Part shown: piece by piece, positions 1-8,152 of the stretch
Position numbering within the stretch: position 1 is the first letter of the stretch
Layout of the letters: each line of letters begins with the position of its first letter
DNA from: Thermoanaerobaculia bacterium
GTDB lineage: Bacteria > Acidobacteriota > Thermoanaerobaculia > Gp7-AA8
Length of the DNA stretch: 13,512 bases
Assembly (NCBI GenBank): GCA_023700825.1
Contig: JAMPYE010000060.1
Location: forward strand, 1-13,512
Direction of reading: 5' to 3'
Position numbers and translations under genes: made by a program
The notes under the pieces: model-generated
Database searches by the model: none
Seen by the model: the letters and a program-made list of their open reading frames with translations, nothing else
Told to the model about the DNA's origin: nothing

Positions 1-14
1 GCGCCGTGGGCCCG

Positions 15-35
15 GGGGCGAGAGGCGAGGGGCGA
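15..35. repeat. Three tandem heptamers (GRGGCGA)
   Basis: Three successive 7-base units, GGGGCGA, GAGGCGA and GGGGCGA, lie in the non-coding sequence downstream of the cytochrome gene. They sit 34 bases from a REP-like element at 70-101. The same pairing of heptamer array and REP-like element recurs around 12888-13110, although the unit sequence there is different. Three units in GC-rich DNA could still be chance. Confidence 0.45.
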
Positions 36-69
36 CGAGCACCCGGTCATCCTGTAAGGCCAGCGATGC

Positions 70-101
70 GGCGACGCGCCGGCAGGAGTGCTTGCGCCAC
101 A
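70..101 (+). repeat. REP-like dispersed repeat, copy 1
   Basis: This 32-base stretch matches 8105-8136 at 30 of 32 positions. Its core is GGCAGGAGTGCTTGCGCCACA. It lies 10 bases beyond the stop codon of the minus-strand cytochrome gene. The better-preserved copy at 8105 forms a 9-bp hairpin with a GGAG loop. Here the stem is degraded at two positions. Such elements are typical of REP families in gene gaps. No mobilising transposase is visible in the window. Confidence 0.75.
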
Positions 102-111
102 TTCCGCCGCG

Positions 112-1116
112 CTACTTCGATGCCGGGGCTGCGTCCGGGAAGGTGACGATCCGCTTGTCGACCGCCGGAAGTGTTCGCAGGTAGTCGTAGATCGCCCCGA
201 GGTCTTCGTCGGTCATCCCGGCGAAGGCGAGCCAGGGCATGACGGTGTTCATGCCGGGTTGCGCGGGAGGTGCCGAGTCGGCCGTGAACCCTGCGTAGGC
301 TTTGAATCGCGCGATGAACTGCTCGCGCGAGCGCTGGCCGACGAAGGTGGAAGCGTGCGGAGTGATGTTTGCCGTCACCACCCGGCCCCACGGTCCGACC
401 ATCTCCCAGCCGCCGCTGAACGCCTGGTCCATCAACGGGCGGCCCTTGCCGTCTCGGGGGGTGTGGCAGTTGCGGCATCCCGCGATCGTCGCGAGGTACC
501 GGCCGCGAGCCACCGGGTCGGCCGCCGGAGGCGACGGGATCACCCCGTCGACCGGCTTCGGCATGAACTTCACGAGGACGTTGACGGGGAAGTCGAGCTC
601 ACGGAGCGGCGCCTTGTTCTGTCGCGCGGGAAGCGTCCGCAGGTAGGCCACGATCGCCTTCACGTCGTCGTCGCTCATCGAGTGGTAGTCGGGGTAGGGC
701 ATCATCGGGAAGAGCGGCGAGCCGTCGCGCCGGACGCCTTCGCGGATCGCGCGCACGATCTCGCCGTCACTCCAGTCGCCGATGCCGGTCCCTTTGTCCG
801 GGGTGATGTTCTGCGCGGCCACACGGCCTGGAACACCTTCCCCCTTCGAGAAGACGTATCCGCCGGCACCTTCGGTTCCCGGCTTCACGGGGAAACCGAA
901 CCTGTCGGCGTGGTGATCGGAGTGGCAGCCGAGGCAGTCTGAGACGTTCTGTGCCAGATACCGGCCACGCTCGACGTTCTCGGCGGTCAGCTCGACGCGC
1001 AGTTCGGGCGCCGGACGCATGTTCGGCTGCTTGACGCCGAGGAAGATCGCGGCGCCGGCGGCGGCGACGAGAGCAACGAGGAGAACGATGAGCAGCAGTA
1101 CCTTGAGTTGGCTCAA
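112..1116 (-). CDS. Membrane-anchored diheme cytochrome c
   Basis: This 334-residue protein has two heme-binding CxxCH motifs, CLGCH at residues 61-65 and CRNCH at 214-218, so it should hold two c-type hemes in two consecutive class I-like domains. Candidate axial methionines are M138/M139 and M293, and each lies before a helix ending in YLRTLPA. Residues 4-28 form one hydrophobic segment, read as an uncleaved anchor or signal peptide that exports the protein to the periplasm. I chose the TTG start at 1116 because a GGGAGG ribosome site lies 9 bases upstream and the hydrophobic segment begins at once. The longer frame to 1218 would add a non-hydrophobic leader and run into the terminator hairpin. 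Diheme cytochromes of this kind accept electrons from periplasmic dehydrogenases, but no dehydrogenase partner is adjacent, so its donor is unknown. A TTGAAA at 1171-1176 could be a -35 element, with no convincing -10. It appears to be a single-gene transcript. Confidence 0.92.
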   Translation of the reverse strand: MSQLKVLLLIVLLVALVAAAGAAIFLGVKQPNMRPAPELRVELTAENVERGRYLAQNVSDCLGCHSDHHADRFGFPVKPGTEGAGGYVFSKGEGVPGRVAAQNITPDKGTGIGDWSDGEIVRAIREGVRRDGSPLFPMMPYPDYHSMSDDDVKAIVAYLRTLPARQNKAPLRELDFPVNVLVKFMPKPVDGVIPSPPAADPVARGRYLATIAGCRNCHTPRDGKGRPLMDQAFSGGWEMVGPWGRVVTANITPHASTFVGQRSREQFIARFKAYAGFTADSAPPAQPGMNTVMPWLAFAGMTDEDLGAIYDYLRTLPAVDKRIVTFPDAAPASK

Positions 1117-1125
1117 TGGAGCAGA

Positions 1126-1131
1126 CCTCCC
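1126..1131 (-). promoter_or_regulatory. Strong ribosome binding site deciding a TTG start
   Basis: The minus strand reads GGGAGG here, 9 bases before TTG at 1116-1114. No ATG or GTG in a sensible position gives both a ribosome site and an N-terminal membrane segment. This site is the main argument for the TTG start of the diheme cytochrome. Confidence 0.75.
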
Positions 1132-1190
1132 GAGAGAATCGGGGAAGAATACGATATCCGGCCGCCCCGGTTTCAACCTGTCCCCGACAG

Positions 1191-1225
1191 AAAGGGCGGG
1201 ATGCAGCCTGCGCCGCATCCCGCCC
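1191..1225 (-). terminator. Intrinsic terminator of the M16 operon
   Basis: On the minus strand, 22 bases after the stop codon of the downstream M16 gene, a perfect 11-bp stem (GGGCGGGATGC at 1194-1204 pairing with GCATCCCGCCC at 1215-1225) encloses a 10-base loop. It is followed by TTTCTGT. The T-rich tail lies only on the minus-strand side, so it stops transcription from the peptidase operon before the cytochrome gene. Confidence 0.85.
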
Positions 1226-1246
1226 GAGGTTGCTTTGTCGCGAAAT

Positions 1247-3364
1247 CTAGGACGCAGGCTTCTGGAACACCGCGTCGTCGATCTGCGGATTGAGCTCGAA
1301 CGACTTCACCTGGAAGACGCCGGAGTCTTCGCCGCCGACCTTGATCACTCCCTTGAAGGGGAGCTTGATGCCGCTGACGTCGCGGAAGTCGGAGAAGTCG
1401 ACCGTCTGCTCGCCCTGCGGGGTCGACTTGATCGTGCGGAGCAGGTCGCCCGACTTCGGGTCGATGCACCACTTGACGCGGATGCCCTCGCCGCTGATTT
1501 CGAGCACCCTGGTGTCGATCTCGCCGACCTTCGCGTCGCCTGCGATGGCGAACGTGTAGGCCGGGTCGCCCGCCTTCGATCCGAGCCACATCGGCGAGTC
1601 GCGGATCGAGTCGAGCATCCCCTTCTTCTGCGAGCCGGGGAGGTCCTGCATCTTGCCGCCCATGCTCATGAATCCGCTGTCGGGGGTGACGACCATCGTC
1701 ATCTCACCCATCGGCGTCTTCATCGCCTGGCGCTGCTTGTCGGGGAAGACAGTCGTCTCGTCGGCCTCGAGCGCCATCTCGCCCATCGGTCCCTTGACCG
1801 TGAGTGTGGAGAGCATGCGATAGCTCTTGATCGCGCCGAGCTTCGCGGCGCCGCCCATCGCGTCGGCGGCCTTGATCATCAGGGCCTTGCCTTCGTCCGA
1901 GCCGGCCGCGGGCGCAGTCTGCTTCGACGCGCCGGGGTCGGGAATGGTGATGTCGAGAGTCGTGACGGGTCCGAACTTCGAGAGCGGCGCGTCGAACTCC
2001 GATTCTTTGCCGACGACGAGCAGAGCGATGTCTCCCTTGCGGATGTGCTTCTTCGCTGCGGCGGCGACCTGCTCGGCGGTGACCGACTCGACCGCCTTCT
2101 GGTACTTCTCGAGGAAGTCCTTCGGGTAGCCGTAGTACTCGAGCAGGAGTTGCTGGTTCAGCACTTTCTGCTTCGAGTCGTACTGGAAGATGAAGGAATT
2201 GAGGATGGCGTCTTTCGCCCGCCGCAGCTCCTCGGCGGAGATCGGCTCCTGCTGCATCTTGTCGATCTCTTCGAGCAGCGCGTCGACCGAGGCGACCGTC
2301 GACTCGCTCTTCGTGCTCATCGAGAGGGTGAAGAGTCCCGGATGGTCGTACTGGGAGCCGACGCCGCCACCGACGTTGTAGGCGAGTCCTTTCTTCGTGC
2401 GGATGTTCGAAAAGAGGCGCGCCGCGAAGCCGCCCCCGAAGACCTCGTTCATCACCTGGATCGCGTAGTAGTCCGGGTCGTTCTTGCGAACGCCGGCGTG
2501 CACCATGCGAATGTTGCTTTGCGTCACGTCGTCCTTCTGGACGAAGTAGACGCCCGGCTTCGCGGGAGACGCCTCGAATTTCGACGCCGCGGCCGCGGGG
2601 CCCTTCGGAAGCGCGCCGAGCGCCTTCCGGAGCTTCTGTTCCATCGCCTTCGCGTCGAAGTCGCCGACGATTCCGACGATCATGTTGTTCGGGTGGACGG
2701 TCTTCCTGTGCCATGCGACGAGGTCATCGCGCGTCACGGCGCCGACCGTGTCGTACTCTGCGATGCGGGCATACGGGCTGTCCTTGCCGTAGCCGAGCCG
2801 CATCGCCTCGCGCGTGGCGATGCCCATCGGGTCGTCGTTGCGGCGCGCGATCACGGTGTTCATCTGGCTCTTCGCGATCCCGAGCTTGTCCTCGCGGAAC
2901 TCGGGGCTCCTGATGAGATCGACGACGACGGCGAACGTGTCGTCGAAATCGCCCTTGAGCGAGTTCCAGCTGATCGTCGTGGAATCGACGTCGCCGCCGG
3001 TCTCGACTCGCGCGGCGCGCATCTCGAGGTAGTCGTCGAGCTCGTCGCCGGTTCTCGTCTTCGTGCCGCCGGTGCGCCAGGTCTCTCCGAAGAGGTCGAC
3101 GAGGCCGATCTTGTCCTTCGGCTCCTCACTCGAGCCGCCGCGGATCACGATGTACCCATTGATGAGCGGAAGCTCGCGGTCCTGCAGGAGGAAGATCACG
3201 GCTCCGTTCGGCAGCGCGACACGGGTCGGCTGCTGAATCTTGAACGGCCGGAGCGCAGGCTTCTTGATTTCCTTCCAGTCTTTCGCCTGAGCGAGCGCGT
3301 CGGATGACGCTCCCAGGGACAGCGCGACCGCTAGGGCGGCGGTTAGCAGTTTCACGGGTCTCAT
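1247..3364 (-). CDS. Periplasmic M16-family inactive subunit fused to a LolA-like domain
   Basis: This 705-residue protein has a signal peptide (about residues 1-26, ending ALAQA). Two M16 (insulinase/processing-peptidase) half-domains cover about 45-255 and 270-470. The zinc motif HxxEH is lost: the aligned segment after GLV reads DLFGE (residues 90-94). The second half keeps the family pattern with R316 in ARLFSNIR and Y329 in GLAYN. This matches the non-catalytic subunit of heterodimeric bacterial M16 enzymes. Residues about 495-705 are an added beta-rich domain resembling LolA/LolB or outer-membrane lipoprotein-sorting proteins, with signatures such as ADAMGGAAKL and FSDFRDVSGIKLPF. That assignment is by pattern only. 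The ATG at 3364-3362 overlaps the upstream TAA as TAATG, so translation is probably coupled to the catalytic subunit. A larger open frame extends upstream, but it lies inside the partner gene. Confidence 0.92.
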   Translation of the reverse strand: MRPVKLLTAALAVALSLGASSDALAQAKDWKEIKKPALRPFKIQQPTRVALPNGAVIFLLQDRELPLINGYIVIRGGSSEEPKDKIGLVDLFGETWRTGGTKTRTGDELDDYLEMRAARVETGGDVDSTTISWNSLKGDFDDTFAVVVDLIRSPEFREDKLGIAKSQMNTVIARRNDDPMGIATREAMRLGYGKDSPYARIAEYDTVGAVTRDDLVAWHRKTVHPNNMIVGIVGDFDAKAMEQKLRKALGALPKGPAAAASKFEASPAKPGVYFVQKDDVTQSNIRMVHAGVRKNDPDYYAIQVMNEVFGGGFAARLFSNIRTKKGLAYNVGGGVGSQYDHPGLFTLSMSTKSESTVASVDALLEEIDKMQQEPISAEELRRAKDAILNSFIFQYDSKQKVLNQQLLLEYYGYPKDFLEKYQKAVESVTAEQVAAAAKKHIRKGDIALLVVGKESEFDAPLSKFGPVTTLDITIPDPGASKQTAPAAGSDEGKALMIKAADAMGGAAKLGAIKSYRMLSTLTVKGPMGEMALEADETTVFPDKQRQAMKTPMGEMTMVVTPDSGFMSMGGKMQDLPGSQKKGMLDSIRDSPMWLGSKAGDPAYTFAIAGDAKVGEIDTRVLEISGEGIRVKWCIDPKSGDLLRTIKSTPQGEQTVDFSDFRDVSGIKLPFKGVIKVGGEDSGVFQVKSFELNPQIDDAVFQKPAS

Positions 3365-4893
3365 TACTGGCCTCCTGCGGGGGCGGTCGCCATCTTCGTC
3401 GATTCGACGATCCCGACCGTGCGGTTCGACTCGACGAATGTCGCGTTCGCGACGCGGCGGATCGCCGCGGCGCTGACCTTGTCGATGTAGTCGACCTGGC
3501 GGAAGACTTCGCGCCAGTCGCCGAAGCGGTTCTGCGCGGTCGCCAACTGGATGGCGAGGCCCTGGTTGTTCGCGAGCCCGCGGATCAGGTTCGCCTTCGC
3601 GCGCGTCTTGACCATCTTCAGCTCGTCGGCGGTGACATCGGTGGTCTTGATCCTCTCGATCTCCTCGCGGATTGCCGCCTGCATCTCGGCCGGCGTGTGG
3701 CCCGGCGTCGGGACGGCGTAGAACGCGAAGAGGTTCGGGTATTTCTCTCCGGGGAATCCGCTGAAGCCCGCGGCCGCCGCGGCGATCTTCTTGTCGCGCA
3801 CGAGCGAGCGGTAGAGGCGCGAGGTGCGCCCCGAGGTCATGAGGTCGGAGATGACGGCGAAGACGGCGTCGTCGGGATCGTACGTGCTCGGGCGGTGGTA
3901 GCCCTCGATGTAGAAAGGCTGCGAGGGATCCCTGAGCACGACGCTCCTCTCGGAGGTCTGCGGCGGCTCGACGGTGCGAAGCGGCTCCGGCTTCGGGGCT
4001 TTCGGCAGTCGGCCGAAGTAGCTCTTCGCGAGTTGCATTACCTCGTCGGCCTTCACGTCGCCGACGACCGAAACGACCATGTTCGAAGGAACGTAGTAGG
4101 TGTCGAAGAACTTCTGCGCGTCGGTGGCGGAGTAGCTTCTCAGATCGCTCGGCCAGCCGATGCCGGCCCATCCGTACGGGTGCGCGGTGAATGCCGAGGC
4201 GAGGAACTGCTCGACGAGCCGCCCGATCGGGTTCGACTCGATGCGCATGCGACGCTCTTCGAAGACGACGTCGCGTTCCTTGTAGAACTCGCGCATGACC
4301 GGCTTCAGGAAGCGCTCGGACTCGAGATAGGCCCAGAGCTCGATCCTGTTCGCCGGGAACGAGTAGAAATAGCCGGTCTCGTCCGACGAGGTGAACGCGT
4401 TGAGTCCGACGCCTCCCTCGCGATCGACGATCTCGCCGAACTCGTTCTTGACCACGAACGTGTCGGCTTCTGCGATCGCGTCCTTCCACGCTTTCTCGAG
4501 CTGCGCGATCTTGGCGTCGTCGCGGTTCGCGAGCCTGCGCTTCTCGAGATCGTAGGCGCGGTAGGCGGCCTCGACCTTCTCGAGCGCCTTCTTCTCCTCG
4601 GCGTAGTTCGTCGTGCCGATGATGTCGGTGCCCTTGAACGCCATGTGCTCGAACATGTGCGCGAGGCCCGTCTGGCCCGCCAGTTCCTGCGTGCTGCCGG
4701 CGTCCACGTGAATGAAGAACGAGAAGACCGGCGCTTCGGGGCGTTCCATTACGATGAGCGTCAGTCCATTGTCGAGAGTTTCGACTTTGATCCTCTTCTC
4801 GAACGAGGCGAGGTCCTGCGCGAGCGCGGGCATCGCCGTCGAGAGGAGAATCACGGCCATCGCGAGAGCGAGGCCGCGCAGCGGTACTTTCAT
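3364..4893 (-). CDS. Periplasmic M16 zinc metallopeptidase, catalytic subunit
   Basis: This 509-residue protein starts with a signal peptide (residues 1-26, ending ALAQ). The zinc site HMFEH is at residues 79-83, with the catalytic glutamate E82. The third ligand is a glutamate in VVFEE, most likely E213. The distance from the motif to that glutamate is about 130 residues, against roughly 76 in mitochondrial processing peptidase. The difference is a charged helical insertion at about 98-155. The second half-domain keeps the typical SGRTSRLYRSLV segment. The enzyme would degrade peptides in the periplasm within the enclosed chamber that M16 pairs form. The next gene, overlapping by one base, supplies the inactive partner. 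The start is supported by AGGAGG four bases upstream. A TAGAAT at 4944-4939 could be the -10 of its promoter, without a good -35. Confidence 0.95.
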   Translation of the reverse strand: MKVPLRGLALAMAVILLSTAMPALAQDLASFEKRIKVETLDNGLTLIVMERPEAPVFSFFIHVDAGSTQELAGQTGLAHMFEHMAFKGTDIIGTTNYAEEKKALEKVEAAYRAYDLEKRRLANRDDAKIAQLEKAWKDAIAEADTFVVKNEFGEIVDREGGVGLNAFTSSDETGYFYSFPANRIELWAYLESERFLKPVMREFYKERDVVFEERRMRIESNPIGRLVEQFLASAFTAHPYGWAGIGWPSDLRSYSATDAQKFFDTYYVPSNMVVSVVGDVKADEVMQLAKSYFGRLPKAPKPEPLRTVEPPQTSERSVVLRDPSQPFYIEGYHRPSTYDPDDAVFAVISDLMTSGRTSRLYRSLVRDKKIAAAAAGFSGFPGEKYPNLFAFYAVPTPGHTPAEMQAAIREEIERIKTTDVTADELKMVKTRAKANLIRGLANNQGLAIQLATAQNRFGDWREVFRQVDYIDKVSAAAIRRVANATFVESNRTVGIVESTKMATAPAGGQ

Positions 4894-5001
4894 GGTTCCT
4901 CCTGGGTGGATGGGTTGATGCCTCGACGAGGCGGCCGGATTCTATCTGAAGAATCGGACGGCGCGCTCCGTTGTTCTGACGTGTGAAACGGTACCGAAGA
5001 G

Positions 5002-6006
5002 ATGCTTGATCGGCTGCTCTCGAAACCCTCTCGACGCCCTGCGTCGCTGACGCTGGTTCTCGCCGGCGGGCTGATCGCTGCAGGTGTCGAAGGCGCGCGG
5101 ATCCTCTTCCGCAACCTCAATCTCTTCAGGCCTTCGCGGCGTCCCATCTCGTCGTGGAATCCCGCCGACTACGGTATCGACCCCGCGTGCGTCAGCGAGG
5201 TGAGCTTCGAGTCGGCCGACGGGCACCTGCTGCACGGCTGGTACTGCCGCGCCGCGGAGCCGGTCGCGTCGCTCCTCTACTGTCACGGGAATACCGGGAA
5301 CCTGACCAACAGCGCACCGGCGATTCCGGGCCTGCTCGCGGCGGGACTCAACGTCTTCTCGTTCGACTATCGCGGGTACGGGCGGAGCACGGGGATCCCG
5401 ACGATCAGCGGCCTGATCGAGGATTCGATCGCTGCCGCCGAGGAGCACGAGAAGGTCCGGCCGAACGACCTGCCGTCGATCCTCTTCGGGTACTCGCTCG
5501 GCGGCGCCGTGGCGCTTCAGCTATCGCACCACTGGCGCTTCGACGGGCTCGTCCTCCAGTCGACCTTTACGAATCTCCGCGAGATGGCGAGGCATCGCTA
5601 TCCCCGGATCGGCATCCACTACGTCGCCGGCGGCGAGTTCGACGGCATGGCGGCGATCGGCAGGGTCGAGGTTCCGACGGTCGTGGTTCACGGCACGGAC
5701 GACAAGACGGTTCCCTCATGGATGGGGGAGCGTTTGTTCGAGGCGTGCCACCACGGTCGCGAGCTCGTCCTCGTCGACGGAGGCGCGCACACCAATCTCT
5801 TCGCGATCGATCCGGATCGCGTGGTCGCCAGCATCCGGCGACTGGCGCTGCGGATCCGCAGCTGGGGCAGGGTTGCCGAAACGTCGGGGGCGCTGCCGGC
5901 GAGAGCGCGCTACCCGGTTCGAAAAGGCCTGCGGCGCCTCATCCGCGCGTTGAGGCGCGCCCCGGAAGGCGGGGCGGCGCAAGGCGCTCCGGTCACGCAG
6001 GCGTAG
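5002..6006 (+). CDS. Alpha/beta hydrolase (ABHD13/BEM46-like)
   Basis: This 334-residue serine hydrolase has the oxyanion-hole segment HGNTGN (95-100), the nucleophile elbow GYSLG with S165 (163-167), the acid D234 in HGTDDKTVP, and H263 in GGAHTN. These give a full catalytic triad. The pattern HGNTGN followed by DYRGYGRS matches the ABHD13/BEM46 branch. Residues 15-30 are hydrophobic and probably form an N-terminal membrane anchor or signal sequence. The C-terminal tail (about 285-334) is arginine-rich, has no motif I recognise, and is longer than usual for the family. The substrate cannot be told from sequence, and lipid or ester hydrolysis is only a guess. The ATG at 5002 has only a weak GAAGAG before it. 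It is divergent to the M16 operon (about 108 bp between starts) and convergent with the TRAP permease, so it stands alone. Confidence 0.9.
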   Translation: MLDRLLSKPSRRPASLTLVLAGGLIAAGVEGARILFRNLNLFRPSRRPISSWNPADYGIDPACVSEVSFESADGHLLHGWYCRAAEPVASLLYCHGNTGNLTNSAPAIPGLLAAGLNVFSFDYRGYGRSTGIPTISGLIEDSIAAAEEHEKVRPNDLPSILFGYSLGGAVALQLSHHWRFDGLVLQSTFTNLREMARHRYPRIGIHYVAGGEFDGMAAIGRVEVPTVVVHGTDDKTVPSWMGERLFEACHHGRELVLVDGGAHTNLFAIDPDRVVASIRRLALRIRSWGRVAETSGALPARARYPVRKGLRRLIRALRRAPEGGAAQGAPVTQA

Positions 6007-6057
6007 TGGCGCCGCGGAGGCGACTGCGCGCGTCCGCGCGGCTCGTCGTCCCTCACC

Positions 6058-7863
6058 TCACCTTTTGCCTAACAGATCGAGCAGGCCGAGCGACATCACG
6101 GGGACGTACGTGATCAGCAGGACTCCCGCGGCGCGAATCACCAGGAACGGCATCACGTGCCGGTAGAGCCGCGGCAGCGGCACTCCGAAACGCGCCGACG
6201 CGAGGAAGAGATTCAGGCCCACCGGCGGGAAGAGGAACCCCAGCTCCAGATTCGCGAGGAAGACGATCGCTAGGTGGATCGGGTCGATGCCGAACGGCGC
6301 CGCCATCGGCACGACGAGCGGCACGAGGATGATGATCGCGGAGTAGATCTCCAACACGCTCCCGAGCACGAGCAGGATGACGTTGAGGGCAAGCAGGAAG
6401 ACGATCTTCGAGTGAAGATGCGTCTGTACCCATGCGAGCAGCGCGTCGGGGATCTGCGCGTCGACCAGGTAACTCGTCAGCCCCATCGCGACGCTGAGGA
6501 GGATCATCACCGCGCCGACGAGGGCGCCCGCCTTGACCAGCACCTCCGGCAGATCGCGCCAGCGGATGTCCCTCGTGATGACGCACGCGATGATCACCGC
6601 CCACGCGCACGCGGCCGCGGCGGCCTCGACGATCGTCGCGAATCCGCTCGCGAAGAGCGCGATCACGAGAAGCGGTAGGCTGAGCTCCCACTTCGCAGCC
6701 CAGATCGCGCCGCGCGCCTCCTTGATCGAGAACGGGAGACGCTCGCCCTCGATGTGAAAGCCGACGTGGATGCCGTAAGCCGCCACCAGGACGATCATGA
6801 ACAAGCCGGGCACGAGACCGGCGAGGTAGAGGTTGTCCGCGGGCAGCTGCGCCACGACACTGTAGAGGATGACGGGCAGGCTCGGAGGCAGCAGCAGCCC
6901 GAGGCTTCCCGACGCCGTGACGAGCCCGAGAGAAAAGCCCTCCGGATACTTCGCCTTCAGCAGCATCGGATAGACGAGGCCTCCAAGCGCGATGATCGTC
7001 ACGCCCGACCCGCCGGTGAACGTCGTGAAGAGCGCGCAGACCGCGGCGACCATTACCGCGATACCGCCGGGCAGCGACCCGAAGAGCGCCTGGAAAAACC
7101 GGACGAGCCTTGCCGACGACTTTGCCTCCGCGAGGATGTACCCGGCGGCGGTAAGCAGAGGAATCGCAGGAAGGGTGGGGGAGGCGATGAGGCGGTAGAT
7201 CTCGGCGGAGACGGCGCCGATGGGGCTTCCCTGGCGCAGGAAGAGCAGCATCGCGAGGCCGCCCATGACGACGAAGACCGGCGCGCCCCAGAGACCGGCG
7301 ACGACGAGGAAGATCGCGACCGGCCACGCGAGTGCGGGGACGTACTGCGGCACGAGGCCGAGAACAAACGTCGCGACGATCGCCGCGACGGCGATCGCTC
7401 TTCCCTTCCAGCTCTCACCGGCCATCGAGATGAAACGGATCGCCATCAGCCCGAGGGCGATCGGCATGATGCACTCGCTGACCCACTGCGGGATTCCGTT
7501 CGGAAGCACGTCGCCCATCTCGCGATCGGCACGCACGAGCTGGATGCTCGCCCAGACGAGGGCAGCGACGACGGAGGCCGCCACCGAGTTCGCCAGGAGG
7601 CGCGCGAAGGCGCGCATCCGGCTGCCTTCGCCGAACAGCTCCGCGGTGGAGATCGTCAGGTGCTTGCCGTGCCGGGTCGCGACGACGCCGCCGACGAACG
7701 CGAGCCACATCGTTACCTGCTGAACGTAGATCGCCGATCCGGGGATGTGGATCCCTCCGAGCGGACGCCCGATCGCCTCGACGAGTGGAAGGAGCGTGGC
7801 CAGCGCGATCGCGAGGACGAGCAGCCAGCGTTCCAGCAGGCGGGCCGGTGTGGCGATGGTCAA
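6058..7863 (-). CDS. dctQM: TRAP transporter permease, fused DctQ-DctM
   Basis: This 601-residue integral membrane protein joins both membrane subunits of a TRAP transporter. The first 170 or so residues have four hydrophobic helices, as in the small DctQ subunit (helices near 13-31, 46-62, 89-110 and 128-148). The rest is a DctM-type large subunit of about 430 residues with many helices and family motifs: FGSLPGGIAV (261-270), FTGGSG (282-287), and ASGSLG followed by PPSLP (317-330). It should take up a solute delivered by the periplasmic binding protein, driven by an ion gradient. The start is uncertain. The frame stays open to a GTG at 8199, but that extension runs through repeat sequence and has no membrane features. 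The TTG at 7863-7861 comes just before the first helix but has only a weak purine-rich site. It is third in the tatT-dctP-dctQM operon. Confidence 0.93.
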   Translation of the reverse strand: MTIATPARLLERWLLVLAIALATLLPLVEAIGRPLGGIHIPGSAIYVQQVTMWLAFVGGVVATRHGKHLTISTAELFGEGSRMRAFARLLANSVAASVVAALVWASIQLVRADREMGDVLPNGIPQWVSECIMPIALGLMAIRFISMAGESWKGRAIAVAAIVATFVLGLVPQYVPALAWPVAIFLVVAGLWGAPVFVVMGGLAMLLFLRQGSPIGAVSAEIYRLIASPTLPAIPLLTAAGYILAEAKSSARLVRFFQALFGSLPGGIAVMVAAVCALFTTFTGGSGVTIIALGGLVYPMLLKAKYPEGFSLGLVTASGSLGLLLPPSLPVILYSVVAQLPADNLYLAGLVPGLFMIVLVAAYGIHVGFHIEGERLPFSIKEARGAIWAAKWELSLPLLVIALFASGFATIVEAAAAACAWAVIIACVITRDIRWRDLPEVLVKAGALVGAVMILLSVAMGLTSYLVDAQIPDALLAWVQTHLHSKIVFLLALNVILLVLGSVLEIYSAIIILVPLVVPMAAPFGIDPIHLAIVFLANLELGFLFPPVGLNLFLASARFGVPLPRLYRHVMPFLVIRAAGVLLITYVPVMSLGLLDLLGKR

Positions 7864-8001
7864 GTTCTCGTCCCGCCTTCGGGCGACGTCAGTAACGGAA
7901 GAGGAATCTGATGGGAGAACCCGACACGATGAATGTCGAACCGGGAAACCGTTCCACGGCGGCCGTTCTGCTGCAAAAGTCGGCCGTCGAGGTGGTGGTG
8001 T

Positions 8002-8033
8002 TGTGGCACAGCCACTCTTGTATGCGCGCGGCG
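8002..8033 (-). repeat. REP-like dispersed repeat, degenerate copy 2
   Basis: The plus strand begins TGTGGCACAGCCACTC, the reverse orientation of copies 1 and 3. Compared with the reverse complement of 8105-8136 it matches at 24 of 32 positions. With the copy at 8105 it forms an inverted pair, an arrangement like the REPINs described for REP families. Confidence 0.6.
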
Positions 8034-8104
8034 AGAAGCACCGCCTCGGAGCATCCCGAGAAGCGGTCCGGGCAAGGCATACCGTATCCCGACGAGTCGC
8101 CTTC

Positions 8105-8136
8105 GGCGACGCGCAGGCAGGAGTGCCTGCGCCACA
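8105..8136 (+). repeat. REP-like dispersed repeat, best-preserved copy 3
   Basis: Bases 8111-8119 (GCGCAGGCA) pair perfectly with 8124-8132 (TGCCTGCGC) around a GGAG loop, giving a 9-bp hairpin followed by CACA. This is the most regular copy and defines the element. It sits between dctP and dctQM and may affect transcript stability or the relative expression of the two genes. That role is inference. Confidence 0.75.
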
Positions 8137-8152
8137 CAAGGCTCTCCTCTCG

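Noticed and set aside
1019..3307. A 762-codon plus-strand open frame opposite the inactive M16 gene
   Set aside because: It is antisense to a gene with a clear signal peptide and M16 motifs. Its composition is rich in Arg, Leu, Asp and Val without any motif, as expected from the opposite strand of GC-rich coding DNA.
4938..4955. Operator-like inverted repeat GATTCT-AGAATC between the M16 operon and the hydrolase
   Set aside because: Only six base pairs match, with a six-base gap. No regulator is encoded nearby, so chance is a good explanation.
3304..4986. A 560-codon plus-strand open frame opposite the catalytic M16 gene
   Set aside because: It is a shadow of the zinc peptidase gene. It has no ribosome site and no recognisable domain.
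6027..6040. Terminator between the hydrolase and dctQM
   Set aside because: CGCGC/GCGCG forms only a 5-bp stem and no T-run follows on either strand.
6754..7911. A 385-codon plus-strand frame rich in Arg, Asp and Glu
   Set aside because: It is antisense to the TRAP permease. The charged composition mirrors the hydrophobic codons of the real gene.
7889..8137. An 82-codon minus-strand frame beginning in the REP-like copy
   Set aside because: It translates the hairpin repeat itself and has no ribosome site or homology that I recognise.
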